Positions 18,234 through 27,007 of a stretch of 64,000 bases of DNA are shown here, piece after piece (position 1 is the first letter of the stretch; every line of letters begins with the position of its first letter). Location: contig NZ_JQJY01000005.1 in assembly GCF_000745775.1 (NCBI RefSeq), positions 1 through 64,000 of the forward strand, given 5' to 3'. Source of the DNA: Flavobacterium sp. ASV13. Its GTDB lineage: Bacteria; Bacteroidota; Bacteroidia; Flavobacteriales; Flavobacteriaceae. The notes beneath the pieces were generated by a model, which was not told where the DNA came from, ran no database searches, and was given only the letters and a program-made list of their open reading frames with translations. The position numbers and the translations under genes are program-made.

Positions 18234-19121
18234 TTACACTTCTTTCTTGTTTTTATAATGTTTAAAAACACCATTTAAAATAACTGTAATGATGATTATT
18301 ACGGCTCCTATATAAAATTCAGTACTCATTTTTTCTTTTCCGCCAAGAATAAAATAAGCCAGCATAATTCCGTAAACTGGCTCTAAATTAGTCGTTAACA
18401 TTACCGTATAAGGTGTTAATCGCTGCATAACTTTTACAGATGCCGTAAAAGCATAAGCCGTACAAATAGATGCCAAAATTAAAAGCAACACCCAATTATT
18501 TAATGACAGCGTAAAAAAATCGGCGGTAAATTTTCCTTGAAATAAAAAATAAATCGTGATAAAAAAAACTCCAGCACCAAATTCATAAAATGTAATCACA
18601 GACGGTTCATGATCTGAGATTAATTTTCCGTTCATCAGCGTAAATAATACTCCTAAAATTATCGCTGCCAAGGCATAATAAACACCTGTAAGATATTTAA
18701 TTTCAACCTGTAAGATCAAAGCGAGACCAGCAATAATAATCAATCCGAAGAAAACTTCGTAAAACAATATTTTTCTTCCGTAAAAAAGCGGTTCGAGTAA
18801 TGAGGCAAAAAAAGCGCCTAAAGAAAATATCGAAAGTGTTATCGATACATTGGAAACATGAATGGCTTTAAAAAAGAAAATCCAGTGCAATGCAATCAAC
18901 AAACCAACAAATATCAGCTTAAAAAGCTCTTTTATCGGAACCTGAAAAGATTGTTTTTTGTAAATAATAAATGCTCCCAGGAAAATCATGGCAAGAAGCA
19001 TTCTGAACCAGACTAAATTTTCGGCATCAATGGTGATTAAAGCGCCTAAAATGGCTGTAAAACCCCAGATAAAAACAATTAAATGAAGATTTAAATAACT
19101 TTTTAAATTATCGTTTCGCAT
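18234..19121 (-). CDS. EamA/DMT-family transporter
   Basis: A 295-residue inner-membrane protein with about ten hydrophobic spans in two EamA-type halves (start LHLIVFIWGFTAILGALI; second half with YYALAAIILGVLFTLMNG). The EamA family exports metabolites such as amino acids or takes up small compounds; the substrate cannot be read. Its start overlaps the 3' end of the LptF/G-like gene by 14 bp, so the two are probably cotranscribed. Confidence 0.85.
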   Translation of the reverse strand: MRNDNLKSYLNLHLIVFIWGFTAILGALITIDAENLVWFRMLLAMIFLGAFIIYKKQSFQVPIKELFKLIFVGLLIALHWIFFFKAIHVSNVSITLSIFSLGAFFASLLEPLFYGRKILFYEVFFGLIIIAGLALILQVEIKYLTGVYYALAAIILGVLFTLMNGKLISDHEPSVITFYEFGAGVFFITIYFLFQGKFTADFFTLSLNNWVLLLILASICTAYAFTASVKVMQRLTPYTVMLTTNLEPVYGIMLAYFILGGKEKMSTEFYIGAVIIIITVILNGVFKHYKNKKEV

Positions 19122-20196
19122 TACGTAGTAGGTAAACTGCTAAAATTCCAAAAACAATATTCGGGAACCAAACAGCTAATAAAGGTGAGAATGTAGATTT
19201 TTCGGCAAGGGTTCCAAATATTTTATCGAAGAACACAAATGAGAAAGCAATTGCAATTCCGATAGCCAGATTGGTTCCCATTCCGCCACGGCGTTTCATA
19301 GAAGAAACCGCAACGGCGATAATCGTTAAAATAAAGGCAGAAACCGGTACACTATACTTTTTATAAAGTACAACCAAATAAGTATTGATATTTCCTGAAC
19401 CTCTTTTTCTTTCTTTATCAATAAAATCGATCAATTTCCCTAAAGAAAGTGTTTCGGCAATATAAACAACCGGAGTCAAATCGGCTAATTCAAATTTGAA
19501 TTTCTGTTCTTTTTCAGGAACTTTTTCGATTATATCATTTAATTCACCAACAGTTCTTTTAGTGTAATCGTATAAAATATATGTTTTCTTTTTTGGATCC
19601 CATTTAATTCGGCTTGCTGAAATTTTATACGTCATTTTTTCCTTTTCAAAATGCTCTAGTGTAAAATTAAAAGCCGTTTTAGATTCTTCATTAAAACTGT
19701 TTACATAAATAAAATCGTGATCGTTTAATTGTCTGTAAACATTGGTATTATTACCTAGCATTTCAGCTTTTCCGTTTCCTTTTAAATAGGTATATCTAAA
19801 ATTATTAAATCCTTCACTCGCCGCAGGAACAATAAAAAATCCCATTAAAAGCACAAAAACCGAAACGATTGAAGCACCAATAATATAAGGTCTCAAAAAT
19901 CGGGTAAATGAAATTCCGGAACTTAGAATCGCAATAATCTCTGTATTATTTGCCAGTTTCGAAGTAAACCAAATTACCGATAAAAACAAAAATATCGGAA
20001 AAAGTGAATTTGCAAAATAAATAGTAAAGTTGTAGTAATAGAACGCAATATCCATAAACGGAATCTTGTTCTCCAACATTTTATTCACCTTTTCAGAAAC
20101 ATCAATTACAATCCCAATCGGAATAAATAATAATATCATCACCGAGAAAGTGGCTAAATATCTTTTTAAAATATACTTATCTATTATTGTCAGCAT
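19108..20196 (-). CDS. LptF/LptG-family permease
   Basis: A 362-residue membrane subunit of the YjgP/YjgQ family, which extracts lipopolysaccharide from the inner membrane in the LptB2FG transporter. It starts with the typical IIDKYILKRYLATF segment, has three N-terminal spans, a large periplasmic beta-jellyroll (about 120-265) and three C-terminal spans. Which of LptF or LptG it is cannot be decided without the partner. It is followed by the overlapping DMT transporter gene. Confidence 0.9.
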   Translation of the reverse strand: MLTIIDKYILKRYLATFSVMILLFIPIGIVIDVSEKVNKMLENKIPFMDIAFYYYNFTIYFANSLFPIFLFLSVIWFTSKLANNTEIIAILSSGISFTRFLRPYIIGASIVSVFVLLMGFFIVPAASEGFNNFRYTYLKGNGKAEMLGNNTNVYRQLNDHDFIYVNSFNEESKTAFNFTLEHFEKEKMTYKISASRIKWDPKKKTYILYDYTKRTVGELNDIIEKVPEKEQKFKFELADLTPVVYIAETLSLGKLIDFIDKERKRGSGNINTYLVVLYKKYSVPVSAFILTIIAVAVSSMKRRGGMGTNLAIGIAIAFSFVFFDKIFGTLAEKSTFSPLLAVWFPNIVFGILAVYLLRNAKR

Positions 20197-20206
20197 ATAT
20201 TTTTTT

Positions 20207-20270
20207 GTTTCAAGTTTCAGGTTTCAAGTTTCAAGTTACATACAGCGACTTGAAATTTGAAACCTGAAAC
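20207..20270. repeat. Heptad-word inverted array (TTTCAAG family)
   Basis: Four tandem TTTCAAG/TTTCAGG heptads are followed, after a 14-bp spacer, by their complements (TTGAAAT, TTGAAAC, CTGAAAC). The array lies between the tgt stop and the start of the LptF/G-like gene and would fold into a long imperfect hairpin. The same words recur at 40576-40627. Confidence 0.7.
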
Positions 20271-20284
20271 AATTTTGAACTTTT

Positions 20285-21415
20285 TTAGAGTCTTTGGCTC
20301 ATGTTTTTAACCATCATTTCTTTCCATGGTCTAAAATCTCCGGCTAAGATATGTTTTCTCGCTTCACGAACCAACCACATATAAAAACCAAGATTATGAA
20401 TCGTAGCGATTTGCTTTCCTAAATATTCGTTGGCAGCAAATAAGTGACGCAAATAAGCTTTTGTATATTCTGTATCTACAAAAGTATGCCCCATTTCGTC
20501 GATTGGAGAAAAATCAGCTTCCCATTTTTTGTTTTTGATGTTGATCGTTCCGTTTGCTGTAAACAACATTCCGTTTCTTGCGTTACGCGTTGGCATTACG
20601 CAATCGAACATATCAATTCCTAATGCAATATTTTCTAAAATATTTATCGGAGTTCCAACACCCATTAAATAGCGAGGTTTATCTTCTGGAAGAATTTCGC
20701 ATACTACTTCTGTCATTGCGTACATTTCTTCAGCTGGTTCTCCAACTGAAAGTCCACCAATTGCATTTCCTTGCTGACCAGAGTTAGCAATATATTCAGC
20801 CGACTGACGACGTAAATCTTTATACGTACTTCCCTGAACAATCGGGAAAAATGTTTGTTCGTAACCGTATTTATATGGAACTTTTTCCAAATGATTAATA
20901 CAACGATCCAACCAACGGTGTGTCATGTGCATTGAACGCTGCGCATATCTGTAGTCACAAGGATAAGGCGTACATTCATCAAATGCCATTATAATATCAG
21001 CACCAATTGTACGCTGAATTTCCATTACATTTTCCGGTGTAAAAAAGTGATAAGAACCGTCAATATGCGATTTGAACTTCACTCCTTCTTCCTTAATTTT
21101 TCTATTTGAAGAAAGAGAATACACTTGATATCCGCCAGAATCCGTCAAAATATTACGATCCCAATTCATGAATTTATGCAATCCTCCTGCTTTTTCAAGA
21201 ATTTCTGTCTGCGGACGCAAATATAAATGATAGGTATTTCCAAGAATAATATCCGGATTAATATCATCTTTCAACTCACGCTGATGCACCCCTTTTACAG
21301 AAGCCACCGTTCCTACAGGCATAAAAATAGGCGTTTCAATTACGCCGTGATCAGTAGTTATACTTCCCGCTCTTGCTTTTGACTGCGGATCTTTTTGTAA
21401 TAAATCGAACTTCAT
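20285..21415 (-). CDS. tgt: Queuine tRNA-ribosyltransferase
   Basis: A 376-residue TIM-barrel enzyme that exchanges G34 for preQ1 in tRNAs with GUN anticodons. The substrate-pocket motifs DSGGYQVYSLS, FDECTPYPC and GGLSVGEP are present, as is the catalytic Asp in FDCVMPTRNARNG. Oddly, the three zinc Cys of the family (CxCxxC before the YTKAYLRHL segment) are absent: the region reads SPIDEMGHTFVDTEYTKAYL, although the fourth ligand His (ATIHN) is kept. A leftward -7 box TATCTTTG (21436-21443) precedes it. Confidence 0.94.
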   Translation of the reverse strand: MKFDLLQKDPQSKARAGSITTDHGVIETPIFMPVGTVASVKGVHQRELKDDINPDIILGNTYHLYLRPQTEILEKAGGLHKFMNWDRNILTDSGGYQVYSLSSNRKIKEEGVKFKSHIDGSYHFFTPENVMEIQRTIGADIIMAFDECTPYPCDYRYAQRSMHMTHRWLDRCINHLEKVPYKYGYEQTFFPIVQGSTYKDLRRQSAEYIANSGQQGNAIGGLSVGEPAEEMYAMTEVVCEILPEDKPRYLMGVGTPINILENIALGIDMFDCVMPTRNARNGMLFTANGTINIKNKKWEADFSPIDEMGHTFVDTEYTKAYLRHLFAANEYLGKQIATIHNLGFYMWLVREARKHILAGDFRPWKEMMVKNMSQRL

Positions 21416-21539
21416 TTGTTTCTTTTTTCAGTCGGCAAAGATAAGTTAATTTCATGGAAATTTAATTAATTAGGCAATTTGTCAATTATAAAATTGAGTT
21501 AATTCCAAAACAATATAAAACCTAAACTCTAGAAATTTT

Positions 21540-21547
21540 TAAATTTG
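21540..21547 (+). promoter_or_regulatory. -7 box of the YdjC-like deacetylase gene
   Basis: TAAATTTG, 17 bp before the ATG at 21565. Confidence 0.4.
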
Positions 21548-21564
21548 AATAAAATCAATTAAAA

Positions 21565-22425
21565 ATGAATCTAGCTCAAAAACTCGGATATCCAGAAAGC
21601 ACCAAACTATTAATGATTCACGCCGATGATGCCGGATTATCTCATTCAGAAAATCAAGCAACGATAAAAGCACTACAGAATGGATCTGTCAACTCCTATA
21701 GTATAATGGTACCGTGTCCGTGGTTTTTTGAAATGGCAACATTTGCCAAAGACAATCCAAATTACGATTGTGGCATTCATTTAACGCTGACTTGTGAATG
21801 GGAGAATTATAAATTTGGGCCAATTCTTTCTATTTCTGAAGTTCCAAGTTTAGTCGATCAAAACGGTTATTTCTACAAAACCAGACAAGACTTCAAAAAC
21901 AACGCAAAACTTTCTGAAATAAAAAAAGAACTTACAGCCCAAATCGAAAGAGCTTTACAATTTGGAATCCAACCTACACATCTCGACTCACACATGTGCA
22001 GTGTTGGTGTAAATCCTGAAATTCTAGAAATCTACAAGGAACTCGGAAAAACATACAATTTACCAGTTTTCATCAATACAGGTTTTGTAGAATCCATTAG
22101 TTTGTCTGATGAAAAATATAATTTTGAAAATACACTTTTAGCTGATAATCTTTTAATTGGATATTACAATGATTTCGAAAAAGGTGAACTTAGAAAATCT
22201 TATGAAAAAGCTTTAGACAAAATAATTCCCGGATTCAATGTTTTCTTACTACATCCTGCTTTTGATGATTCTGAAATGCAAGGAATTACAATTAACCATC
22301 CAAATTTTGGTTCAGAATGGCGCCAAATAGATTTTGATTTTTTCACTAGTGAAGAATGCGCCGCAAAACTCAAAGAAAATAATATTCAACTTATTACATG
22401 GAAAGAGATTGCTGCAATTAGATAA
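21565..22425 (+). CDS. YdjC/ChbG-like carbohydrate deacetylase
   Basis: A 286-residue cytoplasmic protein of the YdjC/ChbG/HpnK family, metal-dependent deacetylases of N-acetylated sugars. Metal-site and family motifs are visible: [25 protein letters not shown] and PTHLDSHM. Late in the protein FLLHPAF resembles the final catalytic segment. No sugar-utilisation neighbours are present, so the substrate is unknown. Confidence 0.85.
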   Translation: MNLAQKLGYPESTKLLMIHADDAGLSHSENQATIKALQNGSVNSYSIMVPCPWFFEMATFAKDNPNYDCGIHLTLTCEWENYKFGPILSISEVPSLVDQNGYFYKTRQDFKNNAKLSEIKKELTAQIERALQFGIQPTHLDSHMCSVGVNPEILEIYKELGKTYNLPVFINTGFVESISLSDEKYNFENTLLADNLLIGYYNDFEKGELRKSYEKALDKIIPGFNVFLLHPAFDDSEMQGITINHPNFGSEWRQIDFDFFTSEECAAKLKENNIQLITWKEIAAIR

Positions 22426-22553
22426 TTTGTCAATTAGAAAATGAGATAATTTTTTATACTTAATGTAAATATTGCAATTTTCTGATTTCTAAAATATAAC
22501 AAATCAAATTCATTGATTTCATAAATTTATAAAACACTTAAAATTTAGAAATC

Positions 22554-22853
22554 ATGATAAATTCAGAAGATAAAAACACCGCAAACGAAGATCAAATTGA
22601 AAGAAATCTGGAGAATTTAGATTATCCGGCAAACGAAGATATTTATAATCAGGAAGACAAACTTGAGGATATTGATCCAGAAGATATTTCAGGCGAAAGA
22701 ATCATTAATCAGAACAATCACGAATGGAAACAAAACAGTGACAAACTCGGCGATGATCTTGATGTCCCAGGAGCCGAACTTGATGATGATCAGGAAGAAA
22801 TTGGTTCCGAAGATGAAGAAAATAATTTTTATAGCGAAAGCGATTCAAATTAA
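22554..22853 (+). CDS. Small, very acidic hypothetical protein
   Basis: A 99-residue protein rich in Asp, Glu and Asn with no hydrophobic segment. The C-terminal segment DVPGAELDDDQEEIGSEDE has the look of a short conserved module that I believe recurs in other flavobacterial acidic proteins. It is probably soluble and disordered. Function unknown. Confidence 0.7.
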   Translation: MINSEDKNTANEDQIERNLENLDYPANEDIYNQEDKLEDIDPEDISGERIINQNNHEWKQNSDKLGDDLDVPGAELDDDQEEIGSEDEENNFYSESDSN

Positions 22854-23048
22854 TTTTCACATCAAATTTTCTGCAACTTTTTTTATGCTGCAAATTAAGT
22901 GTGTTTACAACATTTAAAATCGTTGTTATGTATTTAATTCGCGGCATAATTTTTATATCCAATTATCAATATCTCGAATTTTCCCTGAATCTGATAAAAA
23001 AAGCGCAAAAAAATTTAACAATTGGAGCAAACTAAAGCAAAAAATGAT

Positions 23049-23079
23049 TTGTCTCCCCGCAAAATAACCTTTACTTTTG
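23049..23079 (+). promoter_or_regulatory. Promoter of the split transketolase genes
   Basis: TTG (23049-23051), 20 bp, TACTTTTG (23072-23079), an exact match to the phylum consensus, 26 bp before the ATG. Confidence 0.7.
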
Positions 23080-23105
23080 CTTCAGTTTAAAATTTTACAT
23101 ATAAA

Positions 23106-23954
23106 ATGAAGCCTAACACACAACAATTAAGCGATTTAACGATCCAAGTAAGAAGAGACATTCTTAGAATGGTACATGCTGTAAACTCTGGACACCCAGG
23201 TGGTTCATTAGGTTGTACTGAATTTTTGGTAACACTATATCAAAATATTATGGACCGCAAAGAAGGTTTTGATATGAACGGAATTGGAGAAGATTTATTT
23301 TTCCTTTCAAACGGACATATCTCTCCTGTATTTTATAGCGTTTTAGCACGCAGCGGTTATTTTCCAGTTTCAGAACTTGCTACTTTTAGATTATTAAATT
23401 CTCGTTTACAAGGACACCCAACAACTCACGAAGGTTTACCTGGAGTGCGTATTGCATCTGGTTCATTAGGACAAGGTTTATCTGTAGCTCTTGGAGCGGC
23501 GCAAGCAAAAAAATTAAACAACGACAAGCATATCGTTTATACTTTACACGGAGACGGAGAATTGCAAGAAGGTCAAAACTGGGAAGCTATCATGTATGCT
23601 TCTGCTAAAAAAGTAGACAACATTATTGCAACTATCGACTTAAACGGAAAACAAATTGACGGAACAACTGACGAAGTTTTGCCAATGGGAAGCATTCGCG
23701 CTAAATTCGAAGCTTTTGACTGGGATGTTTTAGAAATTAAAGAAGGAAACAGCATTGATGCAATTCTTGCTGGTTTGAATGACGCTAAATCAAGAACAGG
23801 AAAAGGAAAACCAGTTTGTATTTTATTACATACCGAAATGGGTAATGGAGTTGATTTTATGATGCATACTCATGCATGGCATGGTAAAGCACCAAACAAT
23901 GACCAATTAGCAAACGCTTTGGCTCAAAACATTTCAACTTTAGCGGATTATTAA
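23106..23954 (+). CDS. Transketolase, N-terminal subunit
   Basis: A 282-residue half-enzyme that carries the thiamine-diphosphate pyrophosphate domain (HGDGELQEGQNWEA followed by ATIDLNGKQIDG). Together with the next gene it makes one transketolase of the non-oxidative pentose phosphate pathway. The split form (N and C halves as separate genes) is usual in several bacterial groups including this one. HSGHPGGSLG-like start (VNSGHPGGSLGCTEF) and HAWHGKAPN end are typical. Confidence 0.95.
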   Translation: MKPNTQQLSDLTIQVRRDILRMVHAVNSGHPGGSLGCTEFLVTLYQNIMDRKEGFDMNGIGEDLFFLSNGHISPVFYSVLARSGYFPVSELATFRLLNSRLQGHPTTHEGLPGVRIASGSLGQGLSVALGAAQAKKLNNDKHIVYTLHGDGELQEGQNWEAIMYASAKKVDNIIATIDLNGKQIDGTTDEVLPMGSIRAKFEAFDWDVLEIKEGNSIDAILAGLNDAKSRTGKGKPVCILLHTEMGNGVDFMMHTHAWHGKAPNNDQLANALAQNISTLADY

Positions 23955-23965
23955 AAAGTGCTCAG

Positions 23966-24022
23966 TCTTAGTAGACAGTTTTCAGCTTAGAAACTTAGTC
24001 ACTTAGAAGCTCAGCATCTCAA
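23966..24022. repeat. Short-word array (CTTAGAAA type) between transketolase halves
   Basis: Words of 8 bp (CTTAGAAA, CTTAGTCA, CTTAGAAG, CTCAGCAT) run in tandem from about 23986 through the gap between the two transketolase genes. It is another member of the short-word intergenic arrays seen across the window. Confidence 0.5.
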
Positions 24023-24032
24023 AAGAAATAAA

Positions 24033-24986
24033 ATGAAAAAATACGAAAATACAGGAAGTAAAGATACTCGTTCTGGTTTTGGAGCGGGAATGACTGAATT
24101 AGGTCAAAAAAATGAAAACGTAGTAGCGTTATGCGCAGATTTAATTGGTTCATTGAAATTTGATGAATTCAAAAAAAATCACCCAGAGCGTTTTTTCCAA
24201 ATCGGAATTGCAGAAGCTAACATGATTGGAATCGCTGCAGGTTTAACAATTGGAGGAAAAATTCCTTTTACAGGAACTTTCGCTAACTTCTCTACAGGGA
24301 GAGTTTACGACCAAATTCGTCAATCTGTTGCTTATTCAGATAAAAACGTAAAAATCTGTGCTTCTCACGCTGGTTTAACTTTAGGAGAAGACGGAGCAAC
24401 TCACCAAATCTTAGAAGATATTGGTTTAATGAAAATGTTGCCAGGTATGACTGTAATCAATACTTGCGATTACAACCAAACCAAAGCTGCTACAATTGCA
24501 TTAGCAGATCATCATGGTCCGGCTTATTTACGTTTTGGACGTCCAGTTGTAGCAAACTTCACACCTGCTGACGAACCATTCGTAATTGGAAAAGCAATTA
24601 TGTTAAACGAAGGAACAGATGTTACTATTATTGCAACTGGCCACTTAGTTTGGGAAGCTCTTATTGCTGCCGAAGCTTTAGAAGCAAAAGGAATTTCTGC
24701 TGAAGTAATCAACATTCACACTATTAAACCTCTTGATGAAGAAGCTATTCTTAAATCAGTTGCAAAAACAAGATGTGTAGTTACTGCAGAAGAGCACAAC
24801 TATCTTGGAGGTCTTGGAGAAAGCGTTTCAGGAGTATTAGCTTTACACAATCCAACTCCACAAGAATTTGTAGCAGTACAAGATAGTTTTGGAGAATCTG
24901 GAACACCTGAGCAATTAATGGAAAAATACAAATTAAACAATCAAGCGATTGTTGAAGCTGCAGAAAGAGTTATCAAAAGAAAATAA
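24033..24986 (+). CDS. Transketolase, C-terminal subunit
   Basis: A 317-residue partner of the preceding gene with the pyrimidine-binding domain (LTLGEDGATHQILEDIGLM; catalytic Glu in GIAEANMIG) and the C-terminal transketolase domain (IIATGHLVWEALIAAE, VTAEEHNYLGGLGESV). The last 32 codons, the stop and the terminator are duplicated 255 bp downstream. Confidence 0.95.
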   Translation: MKKYENTGSKDTRSGFGAGMTELGQKNENVVALCADLIGSLKFDEFKKNHPERFFQIGIAEANMIGIAAGLTIGGKIPFTGTFANFSTGRVYDQIRQSVAYSDKNVKICASHAGLTLGEDGATHQILEDIGLMKMLPGMTVINTCDYNQTKAATIALADHHGPAYLRFGRPVVANFTPADEPFVIGKAIMLNEGTDVTIIATGHLVWEALIAAEALEAKGISAEVINIHTIKPLDEEAILKSVAKTRCVVTAEEHNYLGGLGESVSGVLALHNPTPQEFVAVQDSFGESGTPEQLMEKYKLNNQAIVEAAERVIKRK

Positions 24987-25007
24987 TTTTTACTTTTCTT
25001 ACTTTAT

Positions 25008-25043
25008 AAAAAAACCTCGAAATTCACATTTCGAGGTTTTTTG
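25008..25043 (+). terminator. Terminator of the transketolase operon
   Basis: AAACCTCGAAAT pairs with ATTTCGAGGTTT, with a T run after it. A second copy lies at 25263-25297. Confidence 0.85.
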
Positions 25044-25079
25044 TTTCTATTTCACATCTAATTTTTCCAAATTATGATG

Positions 25080-25130
25080 ATTTATGATTTTTAGCAACAT
25101 GAAGTCTTAATCTTAATAGGGAAGTACAAA
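25080..25130 (-). pseudogene. Relic of the 3' end of the FKBP lipoprotein gene
   Basis: On the minus strand this stretch encodes RLRLHVAKNHKSS and a stop, matching the true end of the FKBP gene (RLRIHVDKNHHSVK). It is the left copy of the 255-bp tandem duplication that spans the convergent junction, so it has no start and no upstream gene. Confidence 0.7.
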
Positions 25131-25145
25131 GACAAGATGGTTATT

Positions 25146-25241
25146 GGTGAATCTGAAACTCCAGAGCAATTAATGGAAAAACACAAATTAAACAATCAAG
25201 CGATTGTTGAAGCTGTAGAAAGAGTTATCAAAAGAAAATAA
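25146..25241 (+). pseudogene. Duplicated 3' fragment of the transketolase C-subunit gene
   Basis: The 32 codons GESETPEQLMEKHKLNNQAI... to the stop match positions 24891-24986 almost perfectly at a constant offset of 255 bp. There is no promoter or start codon of its own. Differences such as GTP to ETP, Y to H and A to V show mild decay, so the event is recent. Confidence 0.9.
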
Positions 25242-25262
25242 TTTTCACTTTTCTTACTTTAT

Positions 25263-25297
25263 AAAAAAAACCTCGAAATCCAATTTCGAGGTTTTTT
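25263..25297 (-). terminator. Duplicate terminator, now serving the FKBP gene
   Basis: AAAACCTCGAAAT / ATTTCGAGGTTTT hairpin, second copy of that at 25008. It lies 16 bp beyond the FKBP stop and works in both directions. Confidence 0.8.
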
Positions 25298-25312
25298 TTA
25301 TTCTTTACAATT

Positions 25313-26416
25313 TTACTTTACACTATGGTGGTTTTTATCAACATGAATTCTTAATCGTCCTGGAGAAGTATAATCACCTCCAAATGCAGGAATACCATAT
25401 GTTTCAGTCTCATCTACATTTGGCGTGCTAGGATTATCCGGAATTGGATCAAAAGGATAATATTTACTTATACCAGTCACTGGAGCATCAGCAGGTTTTG
25501 TAGTTTCAAAACGAGTAGTATAACCATCTCCATCATCATCAACATCTAAAAAGTCTGCAATTCCGTCTCCATCTGTATCGTCTTTCATCCACGCTGGCGG
25601 ATTTGGATACCTTACCAAATCTCTTAAGTCATAAACATATCCATTGCCATCAAAACCATCAGCAGTAACAGCTTTATTAACATCTTCAAAATAATCAGGA
25701 ATACCATCTGGATTTGCAGTTACAGTTGTACCATTTATTTGAATATCATGATCCATTCTTAACAAACCATATAATTTAAAACTAAATACCAAAGGAGAAT
25801 ATGCAGGAATCTTATCTTGCGCCGATGCATAATACGCTAATCCTGAAGGCAAAAACATTACACCAGCTCCAAAATTATCATAAGTAATTACACCATTTGA
25901 AGCAGTAGTTGATGTTCCAGTCCTAAACTGAGGAAAAATTTCTCCCCAGCCATCAATTACGGCACCTTGAGTATAAACAAACAAATCAAAACTTACTCCA
26001 TATCCATATGAAGTATCAAAAAGAGTTCCGTCAAGCAAATTACCTGAATAGGAAGCGTAAATTTTATCCGTATTACATGGAGCTTCACCAGTTCCTTTTC
26101 TTAATTCTAAATAATAAACATCATAATTAACATCACGATTGTAAACTTTTCTAACTTTTAAGGGGTATGTTTTTTGATCCCAAATTGAAGTTTGCGTACC
26201 GCCAGCAGGAATTTTCTTTATTACAATATCATAATTTGCAGTAACGTTGTCAATATAATTAGTCTTTAAATATTTTATTATAGAGTCATTATCTGCTTTA
26301 TATTGCACATTATAATCTCTTACCTCAACTACAGTTTCATCATCATCACTCTTATTACAAGAAACCATGGCAATACCAGCGAGCAATAAAATAAAATAAT
26401 ATTTAAATTTATTCAT
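25313..26416 (-). CDS. FKBP-type peptidyl-prolyl isomerase lipoprotein
   Basis: A 367-residue envelope lipoprotein: signal with lipobox (LAGIAMVSC, Cys 20), a long N-terminal region, an FKBP domain (about 115-220; KIYASYSGNLLDGTLFDTS and WGEIFPQF), then a C-terminal extension with calcium-type Asp repeats (DDTDGDGIADFLDVDDDGDG). It probably assists folding of exported proteins. Acidic repeats of the thrombospondin-3/OmpA-linker kind are unusual after an FKBP fold. Its 3' end was copied in the junction duplication. Confidence 0.87.
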   Translation of the reverse strand: MNKFKYYFILLLAGIAMVSCNKSDDDETVVEVRDYNVQYKADNDSIIKYLKTNYIDNVTANYDIVIKKIPAGGTQTSIWDQKTYPLKVRKVYNRDVNYDVYYLELRKGTGEAPCNTDKIYASYSGNLLDGTLFDTSYGYGVSFDLFVYTQGAVIDGWGEIFPQFRTGTSTTASNGVITYDNFGAGVMFLPSGLAYYASAQDKIPAYSPLVFSFKLYGLLRMDHDIQINGTTVTANPDGIPDYFEDVNKAVTADGFDGNGYVYDLRDLVRYPNPPAWMKDDTDGDGIADFLDVDDDGDGYTTRFETTKPADAPVTGISKYYPFDPIPDNPSTPNVDETETYGIPAFGGDYTSPGRLRIHVDKNHHSVK

Positions 26417-26495
26417 TATTGTTAATTTTTTAGGTGCGCAAGATACAATATTGATTTATTTTTGTAAAGAATTTAACTTGGATTTTAGAAAAATT

Positions 26496-26891
26496 ATGAG
26501 AATAGATAAATACTTATGGTGCATGCGTTATTACAAGACCAGAAACATGGTTACAGAAGCCTGCAAAAAGAACCATATTACTGTAAATGGGCAGGTTGCC
26601 AAACCTTCGAAAGAAGTTTTCCCAACAGACAAAATTACCTTTAGAAAAGATCAAATTACACAAATAATTACTGTACTTGATATTCCGGAAAGCCGTGTGG
26701 GTGCGAAACTTGTTGATATATACCGCAAAAACGAAACTCCTCCTGAAGCTTATGCACATTTAGAGTTATTAAAACTCTCAAAAGAACATTACAGAAAAAG
26801 CGGAACAGGAAGACCAACCAAAAAAGACAGACGAGATATTGACGAATATGGAAATGAAATTTTTGATGAAGACGAAGAAAACGATATTTAA
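26496..26891 (+). CDS. S4-domain RNA-binding protein (Hsp15-like)
   Basis: A 131-residue basic protein with an N-terminal S4 RNA-binding domain (MRIDKYLWCMRYYKTRNMV, then ITVNGQVAKPSKEV) and a charged tail. Hsp15 of E. coli rescues stalled 50S subunits that carry nascent peptide. A TATTTTTG -7 box at 26457-26464 lies downstream of an in-frame TTG at 26451, so ATG 26496 is the start. Confidence 0.88.
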   Translation: MRIDKYLWCMRYYKTRNMVTEACKKNHITVNGQVAKPSKEVFPTDKITFRKDQITQIITVLDIPESRVGAKLVDIYRKNETPPEAYAHLELLKLSKEHYRKSGTGRPTKKDRRDIDEYGNEIFDEDEENDI

Positions 26892-26898
26892 ATTTTAA

Positions 26899-26965
26899 TT
26901 CTGAAATCTCAATTTCCAAAAAACATAAAGAATTAATTTTCTAAAATTGGAATTTGGAATTTAAA
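26899..26965. repeat. Heptad-word array (GGAATTT family)
   Basis: AATTTCC words near 26911 face tandem GGAATTT heptads at 26949-26962 in inverted orientation, between two genes. The same words recur at 60340-60450. Confidence 0.5.
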
Positions 26966-26985
26966 AACTGCAATTCATAAATTTG
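26955..26985 (+). promoter_or_regulatory. Promoter of the phosphoribosyltransferase gene
   Basis: TTG near 26955, about 21 bp, TAAATTTG at 26978-26985, 22 bp before the ATG. The -33 box lies inside the GGAATTT array. Confidence 0.55.
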
Positions 26986-27007
26986 TACATTAGCAAAAAA
27001 TAAAATC

